From assembly GCA_003439945.1 (NCBI GenBank), contig QVRM01006574.1, forward strand, positions 1,489,501 to 1,553,500: DNA of 64,000 nt, read 5' to 3'. The notes under the pieces were generated by a model. It saw nothing but the letters and a program-made list of their open reading frames with translations. It was not told the origin of the DNA and did no database searches. A program made the translations under genes and the position numbers. Shown piece by piece: positions 9,978-22,479 of the stretch (position 1 is its first letter; the number at the start of each line of letters is the position of its first letter). Source of the DNA: Dermanyssus gallinae. Lineage: Eukaryota; Arthropoda; Arachnida; Mesostigmata; Dermanyssidae.

Positions 9978-12936
9978 GAGAGAGAGAGCAAAGAGGGGTG
10001 GAGATAAGCACTTATCTAATAAAAAAGATCAGGGTGATATTTCAAGCCACAATTTGCGTTCGTAGAACGGTATAATTTGCATCGATTTACGGCTTGGTAG
10101 ACAGTACAAATTAGAAGGGTACGTTGGACATATGAATTATTGCGGCAGCTTATCCTTCTTCGACTGGGCAACGTACGCCCGTCTATCCAGGCATTACGCA
10201 AGCTCAAAGGGGTTCACGCATCCGTCTCAATTCAGAGGAAAAAGAAGGAATTCTGATTAAAGTAGGCAAGAAATCATCGAAGCAGGGTGGGTACGTTTTT
10301 GATTCGGTGGCTGCACTGGACGGGTTGCTATACACCTGCGTTTGTACTCTATACAGCTTCGTAGCGGTGCGGAGCTAACGGGCTGGTCTGGTCGTGCAAT
10401 ATGATCAAAGCACAAATAAGCTTTGCAACGCCGACTCCAGTTGTAAACATTTTTACACCTGTACCGGAACCTGAACAAGCCGACAAGATTCAAGGCCGAT
10501 CAAAGAGAGGCTTTTAAATCCCCTCGTCGGAGCCAGCCGGCCGGAGCAACTCGGTTTCGGTCTTGCGCCACTCGCAGAGCTTTCGAGCTTTTCCCGCCTT
10601 AGGACAGCGGGGATAACATTTCGAAACGAGCAGGAAGGAATACGAGTCGGGCCGCCACGGCAACGCAGCCGACTGCGTTGCTATATACTAGGACCCTTCC
10701 AAGATGAAGGCGACATGTCCAACAGCCTCCTAAATCACCAACCACAAGCCGACGCCGGAAATACAGCTAGTTTCATCTTGTGCGACACTGTCACTGTTTT
10801 GGAGAGTAGAGGTCAGAGTTGAAGCAGCTACTGAAGTAATGAAAGTAATGACTTTGCTTACCTCGTGGCCGTCTAAACCTGAAGTTTGAAATTCCGTGCA
10901 AGCCAATCCAAGTTAAATGTTAGCTGTACATCCAGTTTAACTAACTCATTATTACAATAGAGCCCGGAGGATGAAGTGGGCTCATACGCGTAGGTCAGGC
11001 ATGTTGGCTTTCATAGAAGGGGAAGTAATTTGACTTTGAATTGCATTTTTTGCCAACACTGCACTGGGCTATTTTGGCCTGTTCGATTAAGATTCATTTC
11101 TAAAGGTATACTAAGCGGCGTGGATAACCTGCTGACTGCCTTGTTGTAAATCAGGATTTTACATAGATCTGACCTACGTCTTTTGTGACACCTTAGTACT
11201 TAATGTAGCAAACTGATAACGAACGAAATAATGCACACATAGTTCCTTAAACAACAACTCAAATGTAATGCAAAACATGAAATACATATATTTTATATGA
11301 ATAACTGTTTTTTTAGCAATAAGAGTGTTAAATAAATAATAAAAATTTGGCTTGTCACTCACAGGGTGCAACTGAAGTTTGAGAATAAAAAGCTGCTAAA
11401 CTTCTGCTTCATGCAAACCTCTAACCGCAGAAGCAGCTGCTGCTGCTGTTTTTGTTGCGGCCAACGTCCGTACACACGTATGCTGCTCTTTGAGCACGCA
11501 CCAACCAATAATTGTCTCGCATAGGGTTGGCGTAATTGCTGGAAAACTTGTCAACTGCTTAACGGCCTTCTCTTCCCCCACTCGCATGTGCGAGCCACCA
11601 GCAAAAACACTACCCTACTCACGGCGCAGTCAGTTAGAGAAAAAAGCAGTTCACTATACTCGTATGGATGGACTCGTGGCTGCCGCTGCATGCAGACCCA
11701 TCGGGATCACCATATCTTCTTCTCAAAGAACAATTAATTATCTCTCAGAAACGAGCTCTTTCGCCTGCCCCTCCCCCCCCTGCCTTTCCTCCGGACTTCG
11801 GCTGACTACTTCATCCATCTAGTCCGGTGGCGTGGCTGGTGTGAACGTTGCTGCATTTACATAAATGTGTCCCGCTATCTGCTGAATAATGGCCGGATCT
11901 CCCTCAAAAGTTGAGCATGATTAACCGCGCTTACTGGTGGGGTTCGCCATGGCTGTTGGCGATGCTAAAAGCTCCAGTCACGAAAAGGTCATCGTTGTAC
12001 TTTAACCAGATAATAAGCAAATAATAGCAATATCAGAAAACAAGCGTATGTAAACTAGTGTAAACCTACTTGTACCTCGTATGCTTTTGAACTTCGGAGA
12101 GATGCATTTATTGCATCTTTTCGAAGTTTTAAATCATGCTAATCTTGATTATACAAAAGGAGCGTCCCGCAGACTCAAACAGTACAAAGTCGGCGGTAAA
12201 TGGATGCCTTACGGCAATGTTTTAAGGCAGGTCTTGTCCACGTCTTCTCAAGTATGTGACAGATACAACAAGAACACACACAGTATTTGCACTTACGTGC
12301 GCTAGTTTGTGCTTTGCATACGTGCATTTGTGCTTTATTTCTCTTCACCTAGAAAAAATTGCGTGTACGAGCTAGGCTGCGTCGACCCTGTTCTCACTGC
12401 AGCAGTGTTCCTTATGCCACGACTTGCAATACGTGACTTATTACGTGAACACCTAAAGCAAACCCGCTGATATTAGCCCATGAGCAAGTTTCCGGGTCGG
12501 CGTCGTTTCTGTTCAAATGACATAGCAGCAAAAAACGTCCAGCGACTAAGACATTTCCTCAGTGTCGCAAACATTTAAAACAGTCAAATGTTGCAGTATG
12601 TCACACGAGAATTTAAGTTGTTGGGATGCTGTCATCAAAGCCGGATCCTTTATAACCAAATGTCCAAAATACCAATGAAAAACAGTCAGAGAGAATGGAG
12701 AAATACCGTCAAATACACTAGAAGAACACAAAATAGAAGAGACATAAATAGTCATCACCGAAGTGACTATATGAATACTGACTAGGGTCACTGAGAAGTC
12801 CACAAGAGGTACTCGCTTGATTTCTTCTCTCTCGTATGACACCTTGCGTAGGCCAAAGCTAGGCACGTATATATTAGGCTATGTCGTTTAACACAACAAA
12901 CGGTATGAAACGAACATTCTACCTCTCTTTATTTCT

Positions 12937-12939
<3 letters not shown>
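9134..12939. other. Long stretch without recognisable gene; two (TA)n tracts
   Basis: Holds TA runs at 9737-9767 and 9945-9974. The short open frames, for example 74 codons at 12081-12305 (+), have no recognisable motif. A short inverted repeat (AACGCAG/CTGCGTT) lies near 10663-10680. No transposable element was recognised. Confidence 0.55.

Positions 12940-12998
<59 letters not shown>
12940..12998. repeat. (TA)n microsatellite
   Basis: Uninterrupted 59-bp TA run. Confidence 0.95.
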
Positions 12999-13003
<5 letters not shown>

Positions 13004-13525
13004 TCATGCACTAATTTTATATATTATACACAAACATAATAATGATGCTGCGAACAATAATCAATAATATGTCGTATTAAACATTTGCTGAACACGACTG
13101 CAGCACAAACACTCAGAAAGACAATATTGTGTGCCCGCTGCAGCGAAGCCGCGAGGTGTTGAGGTGTTTCCTGCCTTCACCACCGCCTCGGTGACGGCAG
13201 GAGATTCGACGATAGACGCTTTCCTTCGGGCGGCCTCACGGGAAAAGCGTAGCGCAGGATCTCATAGTGTCTGATGATATAGGCTCTTTTTATGAACATC
13301 ATATCTTTGTCGTCACGTAATAGACAACACTGACAAAATGGGCCACTACGCCGATCTCAAGAGCAGCTGGCAGTCCATGGCAATGCTGCCCAGGCCCTTG
13401 AGCGCACAAAGAAGACGCCTGTCGTGTCTTGTTGTCGCTCCCATAGGTAGGAAAATCGCCAACAACAGATGCCATATCCAACAGCGCATATTTTAACCTC
13501 ATTGACATAACTGTATTGCAAAACC

Positions 13526-13526
<1 letters not shown>

Positions 13527-13570
<44 letters not shown>
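13527..13570. repeat. (TTA)n microsatellite at the 5' edge of an RLE-LINE fragment
   Basis: About 14 TTA units in direct contact with the truncated element at 13571. On the element's sense strand the repeat reads TTA, the reverse of its TAA-type tail. Confidence 0.9.
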
Positions 13571-13571
<1 letters not shown>

Positions 13572-13860
13572 AATATATTTTTGTGCCTATTGTCCTGGAG
13601 ACACTAGGACCAATCAGCAAGGGAACCGAAGCATTTCTCAAAGATTTGAGTAAGGGAATTCAGGAGGTCACGAACGACCGAAGAGAGGGTCAATTCTTGA
13701 GGCAAGCGTTGTCCTTGGCCGTTTGCAGAGGAAACGCGGCATCTATTTTAGGCGCCATGGAGTGAACTAATTATTTAAAAAACTTTGCAATAATACGTTC
13801 AGACCTCTCAACTGTAACATCGTTTAACATGTAATAAATAATAATAATGATAATAATAAA
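13571..13860 (+). mobile_element. 5'-truncated RLE-LINE, same family as the 51-56 kb element
   Basis: Only the last ~60 codons and the 3' UTR remain. From 13580 the frame reads FVPIVLETLGPISKG and ends with SLAVCRGNAASILGAME at 13765. This matches the ORF2 C-terminus of the full-length element (FVPIALETLGPIS…, SLAVCRGNVASIIGAMN). The 3' UTR is also shared: ACGTTCA-ACCTC-CAA-TGTAA is followed by an AATAATAATGATAATAA tail. No stop or frameshift lies in the retained coding part, so the copy looks fairly young. Confidence 0.9.
13580..13768 (+). pseudogene. C-terminal fragment of RLE-LINE ORF2
   Basis: A truncated pol remnant covering only the region after the restriction-like endonuclease core. 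It has no RT and no catalytic residues, so it cannot encode an active enzyme. The family C-terminal signature FLRQ-SLAVCRGNAAS is intact. Confidence 0.85.
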
Positions 13861-14778
13861 TGAAAAATATCAGGCCCAGCATGTTGATAAAACGTGCCAA
13901 TATCTAGTCCAGTCATCTTCAAGATAATGTTTGTTAGTGTTGTCTCTAGAAATCCACTGCTTCAGGCTGATATTAATGATAATTAGTTTTAGTTGGTAAT
14001 TCGTTTTCAGTCTCTATTGCAATACAGCTTGCAGTTCGGAGCGGCTCAGTTCTAGCTAAAAATATTAACAAATCGAACGCTTAATTTCGACAGCCGCGTC
14101 AACTCAGCATTCAGATCACCAGCTCTATTTACAAACTGTCTGTGCGGTGGCTGCAGAGTATGATAATGAATCGTTCGATAAACATTAGCCGACGTTCGAA
14201 TGAATGAACCCTTTCACACGAAAGGCTGCGCTCGGCTCCCTATCGGAAGTATTTTTCGGAGCAAGAAATACGCCTGTACTGGTCCTTTTCAAGCCTAGCT
14301 CGTAATGATCCCCCCCCCCCCCGAGTGTATACAGTACGTTTTAAGGCAACGGCATCAGGAAATACCAGAATGGTAAGAAATCTTTATCCGGATTTTCGTT
14401 TCCTTGACCCAATCACGTTGAGAGCACACCAATACCCGCATGACATCATCCAATGATAACACACGCACACAGACAGCTTGTTACACTCATTGTCCATCTG
14501 TTAGGTGGATCTAATTGTTCATATGTTCTTGTTAAGTACGGTATGCATTGGATTTGAAGAAAAAATACAACGAAAATGCGTACTACTACGTTTGAAAGTA
14601 ACGTGCCGTCAAAAATCGGTCCGCTTCGCCGGCCCCATTTCGTGCTGCTTAATCACAGCACCTCGAGTTCTGCGCGAGTCCGTTATTCGACGCCTCTGCA
14701 GGCCGTCGCTGTTCATTCATCGCCGATTAGATTGATTGCGAGCGCTCGCAGCCGTGTGTTTGATTATTGGTGGCAGTA

Positions 14779-14838
<60 letters not shown>

Positions 14839-16826
14839 AAGAAGGAAATAATAATAATATTGATAACAATTTGTCGGCATTGGAAAATATTGGTGTTGGC
14901 TGAGGGCAGCTAACGTGATGCGCCAGAACGCATTGCGCCATACTACGCATACGTATAGGCTGTTTTACGCGTCGCGACATGTATGTTGTGGCTATGAATG
15001 ACACAGCGGTCGCACGCACACCCGGAAGCCAGGTGTTGTAACAATCAATATAGTGATGGCAGCGACGTCAGCAGCAACAACAACAACAGCAACAACAACA
15101 ACGTAAAGCTTTACCTGAGCGTTGGTCAAAGGAGATGGTAATAAGGAACAGCTTATCACCATTTCCAACATCGGTAGGTCGAAAACGGTCACCCCCCACT
15201 ATGAAATAGCGGAGCAGGACAGCTGCTACAGCAGAGGCATGCGACGACGTCATGTAACACTGAAGTCTTCCTGCCTGCGCTTTTCGTTCTCCCCTGCAAC
15301 CCCACCCCGCCTTCTTTTCTCAATTTTTTTACCTCATCTACCTCATCCCCCCCATCTTACTTCACTTCTGTTGGTTCGACTTTGGCTGTCATCTTTTCTG
15401 CTGTCGCTGCTACTAGGGCTGCTGTTGCGCCATAGGCCGATCCAGCGGCCGCTTGTCGATTCACCAGCAGCTACCGTCGCGAAAGGGCGCAACATGCTGT
15501 TTTTGATTTGCGCAACTTTTTGATTTAGGTTCTTAACCATCAGATGCTCTACTGCCACCACCACCACCACTAAAGGCGTGTCCATAGTCGCTGTCATCGC
15601 TATATTTTGTCCTGTGTGAGTGGGGCATGGAGGGCTCCGCATCATGGATAGAAATAAATGTCTTCCACACGGAGGAGTCAATCAGTTCCCAGACAGAGGA
15701 TGACAGAGTTGCTGTTGTTGTTGTTGGTGTTGCTGATGCCATCGTTGTTCTTGTTGTTGGTGTTGCTGATGCCATCGTGGTTCTTGTTGTTGCTACCGTC
15801 ATTGTTGTGGTTGTTGTTGTTGCTACCGTCATTGCTGTGGTTGTTGTTGCTGCTCCCGCCATCGTTGTTGTTAGGCCCCACGCAACACAGAAACTCACGC
15901 GACACAGAAACTCACGCGACACAGAGACCCACGCACCCTATGCTTGCGTCGAGCTCCGTGTCGAACGCCGCTTTGAGTAGTTTATTCACGCGTATTTTAA
16001 AGTGAAGCGCCCACCGACGAAAACGCTGAGGCCTGCACTACTGCTGCTGATGCTGCTTCTGATCGCCGGCCTGCGAAGGGCAGCCGATATCGCTGCCAGT
16101 TAACATTTGAATCAATCGGCGACTGCTTCTACAAAGAGAACCCGACGGCCGACTATTGATATCCAGCGAACCAAGTTAACTTCGTTCCTTGAACGGCGAG
16201 TCCACGAGTCGCGGGCGAGTCATTCTCGGCCAAAGTCGTCTGGTCTCTACGTAGATTCCCCTACGTAGAGACGCCTATTTGGCATCTTAGCTGTGGCCTC
16301 TTTCCTTACGCGGCGTTTGCTTGTATATCCTTCCTTGCCGAACTATGTTTGATTACGGTTGTCTATGTCAATGCCAGTAAGTCTGCTTCTCCTTACTGCC
16401 GCATTGTCACCTAGTGCCGAGAAGAGAGTTGCTAAGCTTCCGAAACCCACACTATGGCAGCTCAAGTCGGCAAAGTGCTGTGTCGCAAAAACTCTACTTT
16501 GACAGCAAGCGAGGCATAAATATGAAAATAACGCTAGCGTAGCTTTTACGTCGGATGGTTATTTGCGACACGGGGTGGTTATACATCACGCGGTATATCG
16601 TGTGTGGAAACCGTTAGATCAAAACGAGGAGTAGATAATATTTTGGCACAACCCGCGCCCGGTGCAAAAATATGTATGCATTTTCATGAATATAACGATG
16701 TAAAGCTTTCGCGATGCATTACAGTTTGACCTTATCGTTTAAAACGCCATTGTGGTATTTCGATGGGACAATGCTGTTGCATTCACTGAATTTAAAGGCT
16801 TCGTGGAGCTCGTAAAAGCTCAGGGG
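13861..16826. other. Stretch without recognisable gene; several simple repeats and a short perfect hairpin
   Basis: Contains a 12-nt C run (14311-14322), (AAT)n then (AAG)n at 14779-14855, (AAC)n near 15074-15102, and TTG-rich DNA at 15709-15872 that gives poly-Val/Leu frames. It also holds the perfect inverted repeat at 16243-16272. Three 17-bp copies of an ACTCACGCGACACAGA-like unit lie at about 15890-15935. No gene was recognised. Confidence 0.55.
16243..16272. repeat. Perfect 12-bp inverted repeat (hairpin)
   Basis: GTCTCTACGTAG and its exact complement CTACGTAGAGAC flank a 6-nt spacer, ATTCCC. No terminator function is implied in a eukaryotic setting. It may be an element terminus or a fold-back remnant. 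Confidence 0.8.
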
Positions 16827-16864
16827 ATATATATATATATATATATATCTCACGTAGGAAAAAT

Positions 16865-18245
16865 GTGCTTTTCGAACGGGCTGCTATATTAAATATTAGA
16901 GGGGAAAGGCAAAGAGGAAAGTGGGAAGAACTATATAAATTAGTAAAAATAAGGTCCGTCAATATCATGATAGTAACAGAAACGCATCTGTGTGGGATGG
17001 AAGTGCCACGAAGTTTAAATGAGTACAAGTGGTATGGTATAAGTCGGAATATGTTCAAGGAATTAGAATGCACACATCAAACAACTGGATGGACAAGAAG
17101 ACAGCACGGGCAGAAGACGAGTACAACTAACACCTGCGGGTAGAAGGGTAAGAAATACGTACACACAAGAGGAAAAAGATATACGTACACACAAGGGGAT
17201 AGAAAGTTATAGATCAAGAGAAAACATACAATATTGGAAATTATCATAATTAGGTAGACATGAGCGGGAGGAACAAGACGCCAAGGCGGGTAGTTGTACA
17301 AAAGAAATGTTTGGATAAATACAAACGGGCGCACAGAGTAGAATACATAAAACAGCTGTTAGTGACAATTGGGGAAAAGCCAGTAGACGAGCTGCAATGG
17401 GACATACACACTGTGAGCTAGGGAAGGGAGCTAAAAGGGAGAAGAACAAAGGTGGTGGAGTGATCAAATAAATAGGGCAATATTGGAGCGGGAAAGGTGG
17501 AGTAAGAAGCACAGAAAGGTAATGGGAAGGGACGCAGACAAAGCAGATAAGTATTGGGCCAAGTACAAGGAAGCCAAGAATAGATCTTAAATGTTAATAC
17601 AAAACGCAAATAAAAACGCAAACGAGAGGGAATCGAAGAGGATTTTTGGGTCTACCAGGGGACAGTAAGCAAAACGGTTTTAGGAATTTTCAGACAGGAA
17701 AAACAGACATGACAAGTAAAACGCAAAATACATGCACAAAAGAGGAAATGCAAACTGCGGTACAAGCATTCTTTTTCACGACTGACTTAAACAGTGTACG
17801 AAGAGCATAAACTAGCACGGATATTATGACCACAGCAGATAAAAAACCAGAAGGTGTGGTAAGGCAAATAAATCCAAAAACAGCGCATGGTCTTGACGGA
17901 ATTTCTGTAGGACTTATCCAAGCGTTGGCAAAGAAGACTTTCGGAGAGTTGGCCAAGGAGAAGGGTTTTTCTTCTTCCCAAGAGGGACATAATGACACTT
18001 TATAAACTAGGCAACGAATCGCAATAACACCTATAGCGTATTAAATATTTATGCAGGTATTTAATAGTAGAGTAGATAGTATTCTAGAGACCAAAAGTAA
18101 CATAGGAAATTGGCAGTGCGGATTTAGGAAAATATATATGCTAGATGATATTTTTTTATTAAGTCAGGTTGTAGCAGCATTGAGATGGCGGGGACAAGGA
18201 TGTAACAGGGTTTTTGGATCCTAAAAAACATTTAATATGGTAGAC
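16865..18245 (+). pseudogene. Degenerate APE-type LINE pol (endonuclease and RT)
   Basis: Recognised from pieces in several frames. The endonuclease N-terminus near 16880-17055 reads LNIRGERQRGKWEEL…IMIVTETHL…YKWYGISRN, with the catalytic-type Glu in VTETH. RT pieces are NPKTAHGLDGIS near 17872, NWQCGFRK near 18110, and a FLDLKKTFN-like motif A near 18210. Many stops and frameshifts lie between, and the region equivalent to the rest of the endonuclease is eroded. The remnant breaks off at about 18245, where RLE-LINE sequence begins. It is unlike the LINE at 3.8-7.5 kb in wording and probably belongs to another family. Confidence 0.7.
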
Positions 18246-18700
18246 GGGACAAAGTCCGACACATCAGCACTTAACGGGACAGTTAGCCAAGCCGTGAGGT
18301 CTACTGGCTTTCCTCGTATTTTCGAGCCTCCTGGTCTCTGCAGAAATGACGGAAAACGACCGGACGGTCTAACACTAACGTCCTTCAAGATGAGTCGCAT
18401 GCTGGTATGGGATGCAACCGTAACTGACTCACTAGCCACTTCAATGGTCAGGAACAGGCTGGTCACGCGTCTATGTTGGCAAAGATAAATAAGTGCAGAG
18501 AGTATGCCAGTATTACCTACCCTTACGACTTTCATTCGAAGCACTAGGGGGCCTGGCCCGAAGACGCAAAAACGTATTCAATGTGTCGGCAAGGCACTCA
18601 ACCGTTCGATAGGGGGACATTACGGCTATCAAGTGCCTGCACTAGAAACAACCGCCGGGCATTCAGAGGGGCAAAGCGGTCTCTGTGCGTAGAGCTCTGC
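18246..18700 (+). pseudogene. RLE-LINE ORF2 C-terminal relic
   Basis: The open part (to about 18488) reads VSQAVRSTGFPRIFEPPGLC…GKRPDGLTLTSFKMSRMLVWDATVTDSLA. The RPD and WDATV residues match the restriction-like endonuclease core of non-LTR elements (RPD…D). Further on, frame-shifted pieces match the conserved C-terminus: GAWPEDAKT near 18550 and IQRGKAVSVRRALLD near 18665-18706. Several frameshifts make it non-functional. It differs from the 51-56 kb element (GAW instead of GPIS), so it represents a second RLE subfamily. It abuts the APE-type relic in the same orientation. Confidence 0.8.
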
Positions 18701-19305
18701 TAGACTAAACACGCCCGAACCTAGAAGATATGTGATGTCTTCATGTATTTTATACGGGGTATACGTTCATAAAGAGACAAGTGTTACCTTTTATATCTAA
18801 GCAAGTAAGCCTATTTATAAAAGAAATACAAAGATAAGTGATAATATTTGCATTGGATTGCCGTTTTAATTGCGTCAGGGAGTTTCTTGGGGGGGGGGAT
18901 AGAATGGGTATACAACAATTTTGAAGCGAGTACGCTATTGGCAGATGCCAGGGCAGGGTTGTTGGATGCAAAGATATAGCAAACTAAATATAGAGAGCAA
19001 GAAAGTGCAGAATGTCGAGCTTGTAGGTTACAAAATAAGTCATTCGAACGTATTGTAAAGGGGAGCAAAAATATAGAGCTGTCAGAGGCGCTAGCTTTAA
19101 GATCAAACGTTAGAAGTTTCTAGATCGATATTACAAAAAAAGAGGTTGTCCCAATGGAAGGCAAATACTCAGTAGGTATTAGAGGATACACTGATAATTG
19201 ATGGATTCTTGGGTCATATATATGCTGCCACTCTAAGGCCCTTGATATAAAAGTGCGATATGTGTTTTTAGGTGTTTATATCAAGCAAATAACAAATCAC
19301 TTAAT

Positions 19306-19339
<34 letters not shown>

Positions 19340-19408
19340 ATACGTTTGCAGATACCCAATTGTCACGTTCCTACCGTTAATGATTGATTATATTAAATAA
19401 ATAGTTTG

Positions 19409-19453
<45 letters not shown>

Positions 19454-21664
19454 CACGTTTCTATCTCGTGATCGTAGCAACAAAAAATGACTACCATACA
19501 TATGAGTATATCGTATCTGTATATCGTGACTGCATAGGAGATGAAGGAGACTTGTTCAGTTCCAGCCGGCTAGTATTTCACCTAGACGACCCGGAAAGTC
19601 TACCTCTAGCCCACACATACTGTCACGCATTCAGGATTATTTCATCATGGATATGAATGAAAGAAGCACGAGCATCTCATTCTGTTTCGTTTTTAACATT
19701 TAATCAAAACTTTGACATAAGGATGCCGTATGAAACGAAATGGGACGTTATTTCAGCAGTTAGCATTCGCACATCCGGTCTATGCCGGTAACGAGCAAGA
19801 ATACCAAATCGCCGGATGGCCCCTTTTCTCTCTCACGCTCCATCCTCCGACGTACCTTAACGATTAGAACTCGCGAGTTGCGTCTGCGATACCGGCGTCA
19901 CTAAGCATAGCGTAAATAATAACGGTTTCATTTAAACAGTGCTGTCATAATATGTACGCTGCCAGTATGAGGCATGTACATCGAACAGGATCGCCTGATG
20001 CACGATTGGCAGCACCCGATGCATACATACATAACGTCAACTATCTATAACCACAGTCGCTTCGCCGGCCCCGCGCACATATTTCTGTCTCTTAGATCGA
20101 ATCTAGAATTCGTCTGTTTAGTTCATGTACTACCGATTATTGCTCAATATGCGTTTGTCGACGGAATCGAATAGCGAAGATGGCCGGCGAGTCTGGCATA
20201 GGTGTTCCGGGCGCGATCCAAGTGCGATGCATACCCTTTCGAAGCGATCTTCTTCTTAAGATTTGCAGCGTTTAGTTAAAGTTATAATGTAAAAACAGCG
20301 GGCCTTCGTTCATTAGGGCAGAGTAAGTTCATTTTAATTCAGGCAGGTTCACTTTGTGTGGGCCTTGTGGAGACAGGTGAATGACCCTACAGCAGCATGT
20401 CGGCTGCATTTTTGCCTCTTTCAGACACGATTAGCATGACTAACATTCTCAAACCGTCATCGTCGTCTTCACAAAGCACTACATCATGTTCAGCGTAAGC
20501 AGACTGACTGCCAGGACACATCTAAAAATAAGAATGAATTCAGCTGTAACTATCAAATACAATTTCCGACCACGTGCAAAACAGCAGACATTTCTCGAAT
20601 TTACGAAGTGTGAATTGTTTCTAGAATCGTACTTATATGCACTTAAATTCTAGTTGCCAAAAATAACCTCGCATGTTGCTCACAATGTGAAGTGTAAAAC
20701 ATTTAATCATTAGAGTCGTCTCCTCTGTATAGCCTATCGAGCTGTATATATGCATTTATGCGCATACCCATGTTTTAAAACTTGCGCATTTCAAACTCTT
20801 TCATCTGGGTTTATCTACACCTGCTGGCTCAGTGTTAAGATAGTGCACAAACATTCACGCTCACAAGCGGTGGATAGCGCCCATCGGCGGAGACCGCAGC
20901 TACCTTCACCATAACACTCGGTCTTAGCACCTTGAACTTGAGGAGGATACAGTGTCACGACCTTACTAAGCGTTTGCTTTGGACGTTAGCCTCTTGTGTG
21001 TTGTCTTTATCCTTATCATACCGGACTTTCCCTGAAAGCCAAATATCACTAATAGCTAGCGGTGATTTTAATTACCTTACCGCACCATCTCAAAGATTGG
21101 AGCGTTGTCATGGTAACCGCGAACAAACTGGACAAACTTAGGTTCAAATCTAGCTGTGGTTGGATTGGTCACACTATAGACCATCCAAATTGCTGGTCTG
21201 TTGAATCTGGTGTGGGACATTGTCTCGATGCTGGATTCCTTTGTCAAAGCAAAACCATCTAAATCCAGTAAGAGAACGCCTGGCAGAGTACAAGTTAGAT
21301 CAAAACGTTTATAGTACGGAAAACAAGTAATAAATGGACAAAGACCACTTACATTTTATTATTCAGTAGTGTCCCCGGAAAACTCAACACATTTGGTAAA
21401 ACGATCCGAAGAATATGAGGAAAGCTCGACAATTTGGAACGTTAGTTGGGGTAATTTGACCATGGCGAAAAAGAGTCGTGTGAGCGGGCGCGATGTGCCT
21501 CTTTACGCTGATGGAAAGTCTTGTGCCGGCGGTTACGAATCGGCTTGGATTTTGCCTCAAAAATCCCAAGCTCGTCTTTAAAATTAAATCATGCTTATTC
21601 TGTTGTGCTATTGAGGTCGCCATTTAGCTTAATTTTTGTTGTTGCTGTTGTTGTTCTTGCTCCT

Positions 21665-21695
<31 letters not shown>

Positions 21696-22221
21696 TTGTT
21701 GTTGCTGTTGTTGTCTTTACAGGAGTCGTTTGACCGTTGTTCGCATTAAAATTCTGGCCGCGTGCTTACTAAAATTAAAACAAATTATAATTAGCTTCCA
21801 AGAACATCGCGCCGACAGAATGTCACGTTAAGCCATCAACGAGGCGTATACAGGACTCGTCGACTGCAAGTCGAGCCGGCGCGCGTAGTGAGTTGTACGA
21901 CCGTCGCCCAAATTGACATAGCTCAACCAGAGATTCCGGGGCGTTTAGCAACTTCATGCTATCACTGCCTCTGCACTGCCGCTTGTGTTATGCTGCAATT
22001 TTTAGCTCTCAGACTCATTATTCACTTGGTGGTAGGTTGTTCATTCCCCTCCCTCTTCAATGCCCGCCAAGGCTAGCGGGGCTTCTCCAACGCCACGCCA
22101 TCACTAGCGACGGCCAGGGCAACAACGCTGATGGTAACGTCTTCACCTCAAATAAGCCCACCGTTTTGTGACGCTCCACCAGCGGTGTCACCAGCTCGCA
22201 GCATTGTTCATACTGAACGAG
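18701..22221. other. Stretch without recognisable gene; (TA)n tracts and TTG-rich DNA
   Basis: TA runs lie at about 19306-19337 and 19411-19452, a run of ten G's at 18889-18898, and (TTG)n-rich DNA at 21637-21720. The short open frames, for example 21369-21581 (+), show no recognisable motif. The region just after 18701 could hold more eroded LINE sequence, but no motif was found. Confidence 0.5.
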
Positions 22222-22398
22222 CCAATGTCAAATCTGTCCTGTCTGCTCACCCGCTGCCTTGCGTACCGCAGGGTAGCCAAATGTCATTTCATACGACGAC
22301 GTGACGAGGTGTTAACAGTCGCATGAACTGACATTTGGCTACTCAATGACATACCCAAGGCGGCGAGTGGGCAGGCGGGCTTCTGGGACATTGAATCA
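22222..22398. repeat. Long imperfect inverted repeat (hairpin)
   Basis: The left arm (22222-22290) and right arm (22330-22398) are inverted copies, about three-quarters identical by eye. They contain a perfect 14-bp core: GTAGCCAAATGTCA near 22273-22286 and TGACATTTGGCTAC near 22329-22342. An outer pair is formed by CTGCTCACCCGCTGCCTT near 22243 and its mismatched complement near 22358-22375. The loop is about 40 nt. It could be a small fold-back element (MITE) or a hairpin transcript; no coding frame is involved. Confidence 0.7.
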
Positions 22399-22479
22399 TT
22401 TTACCTGACATTTCTCTTTGCCTGCGAAACAGGTTAGCCAACCGGGGCAGCACCGTGACTGACCATTGATTGTGCTAAA

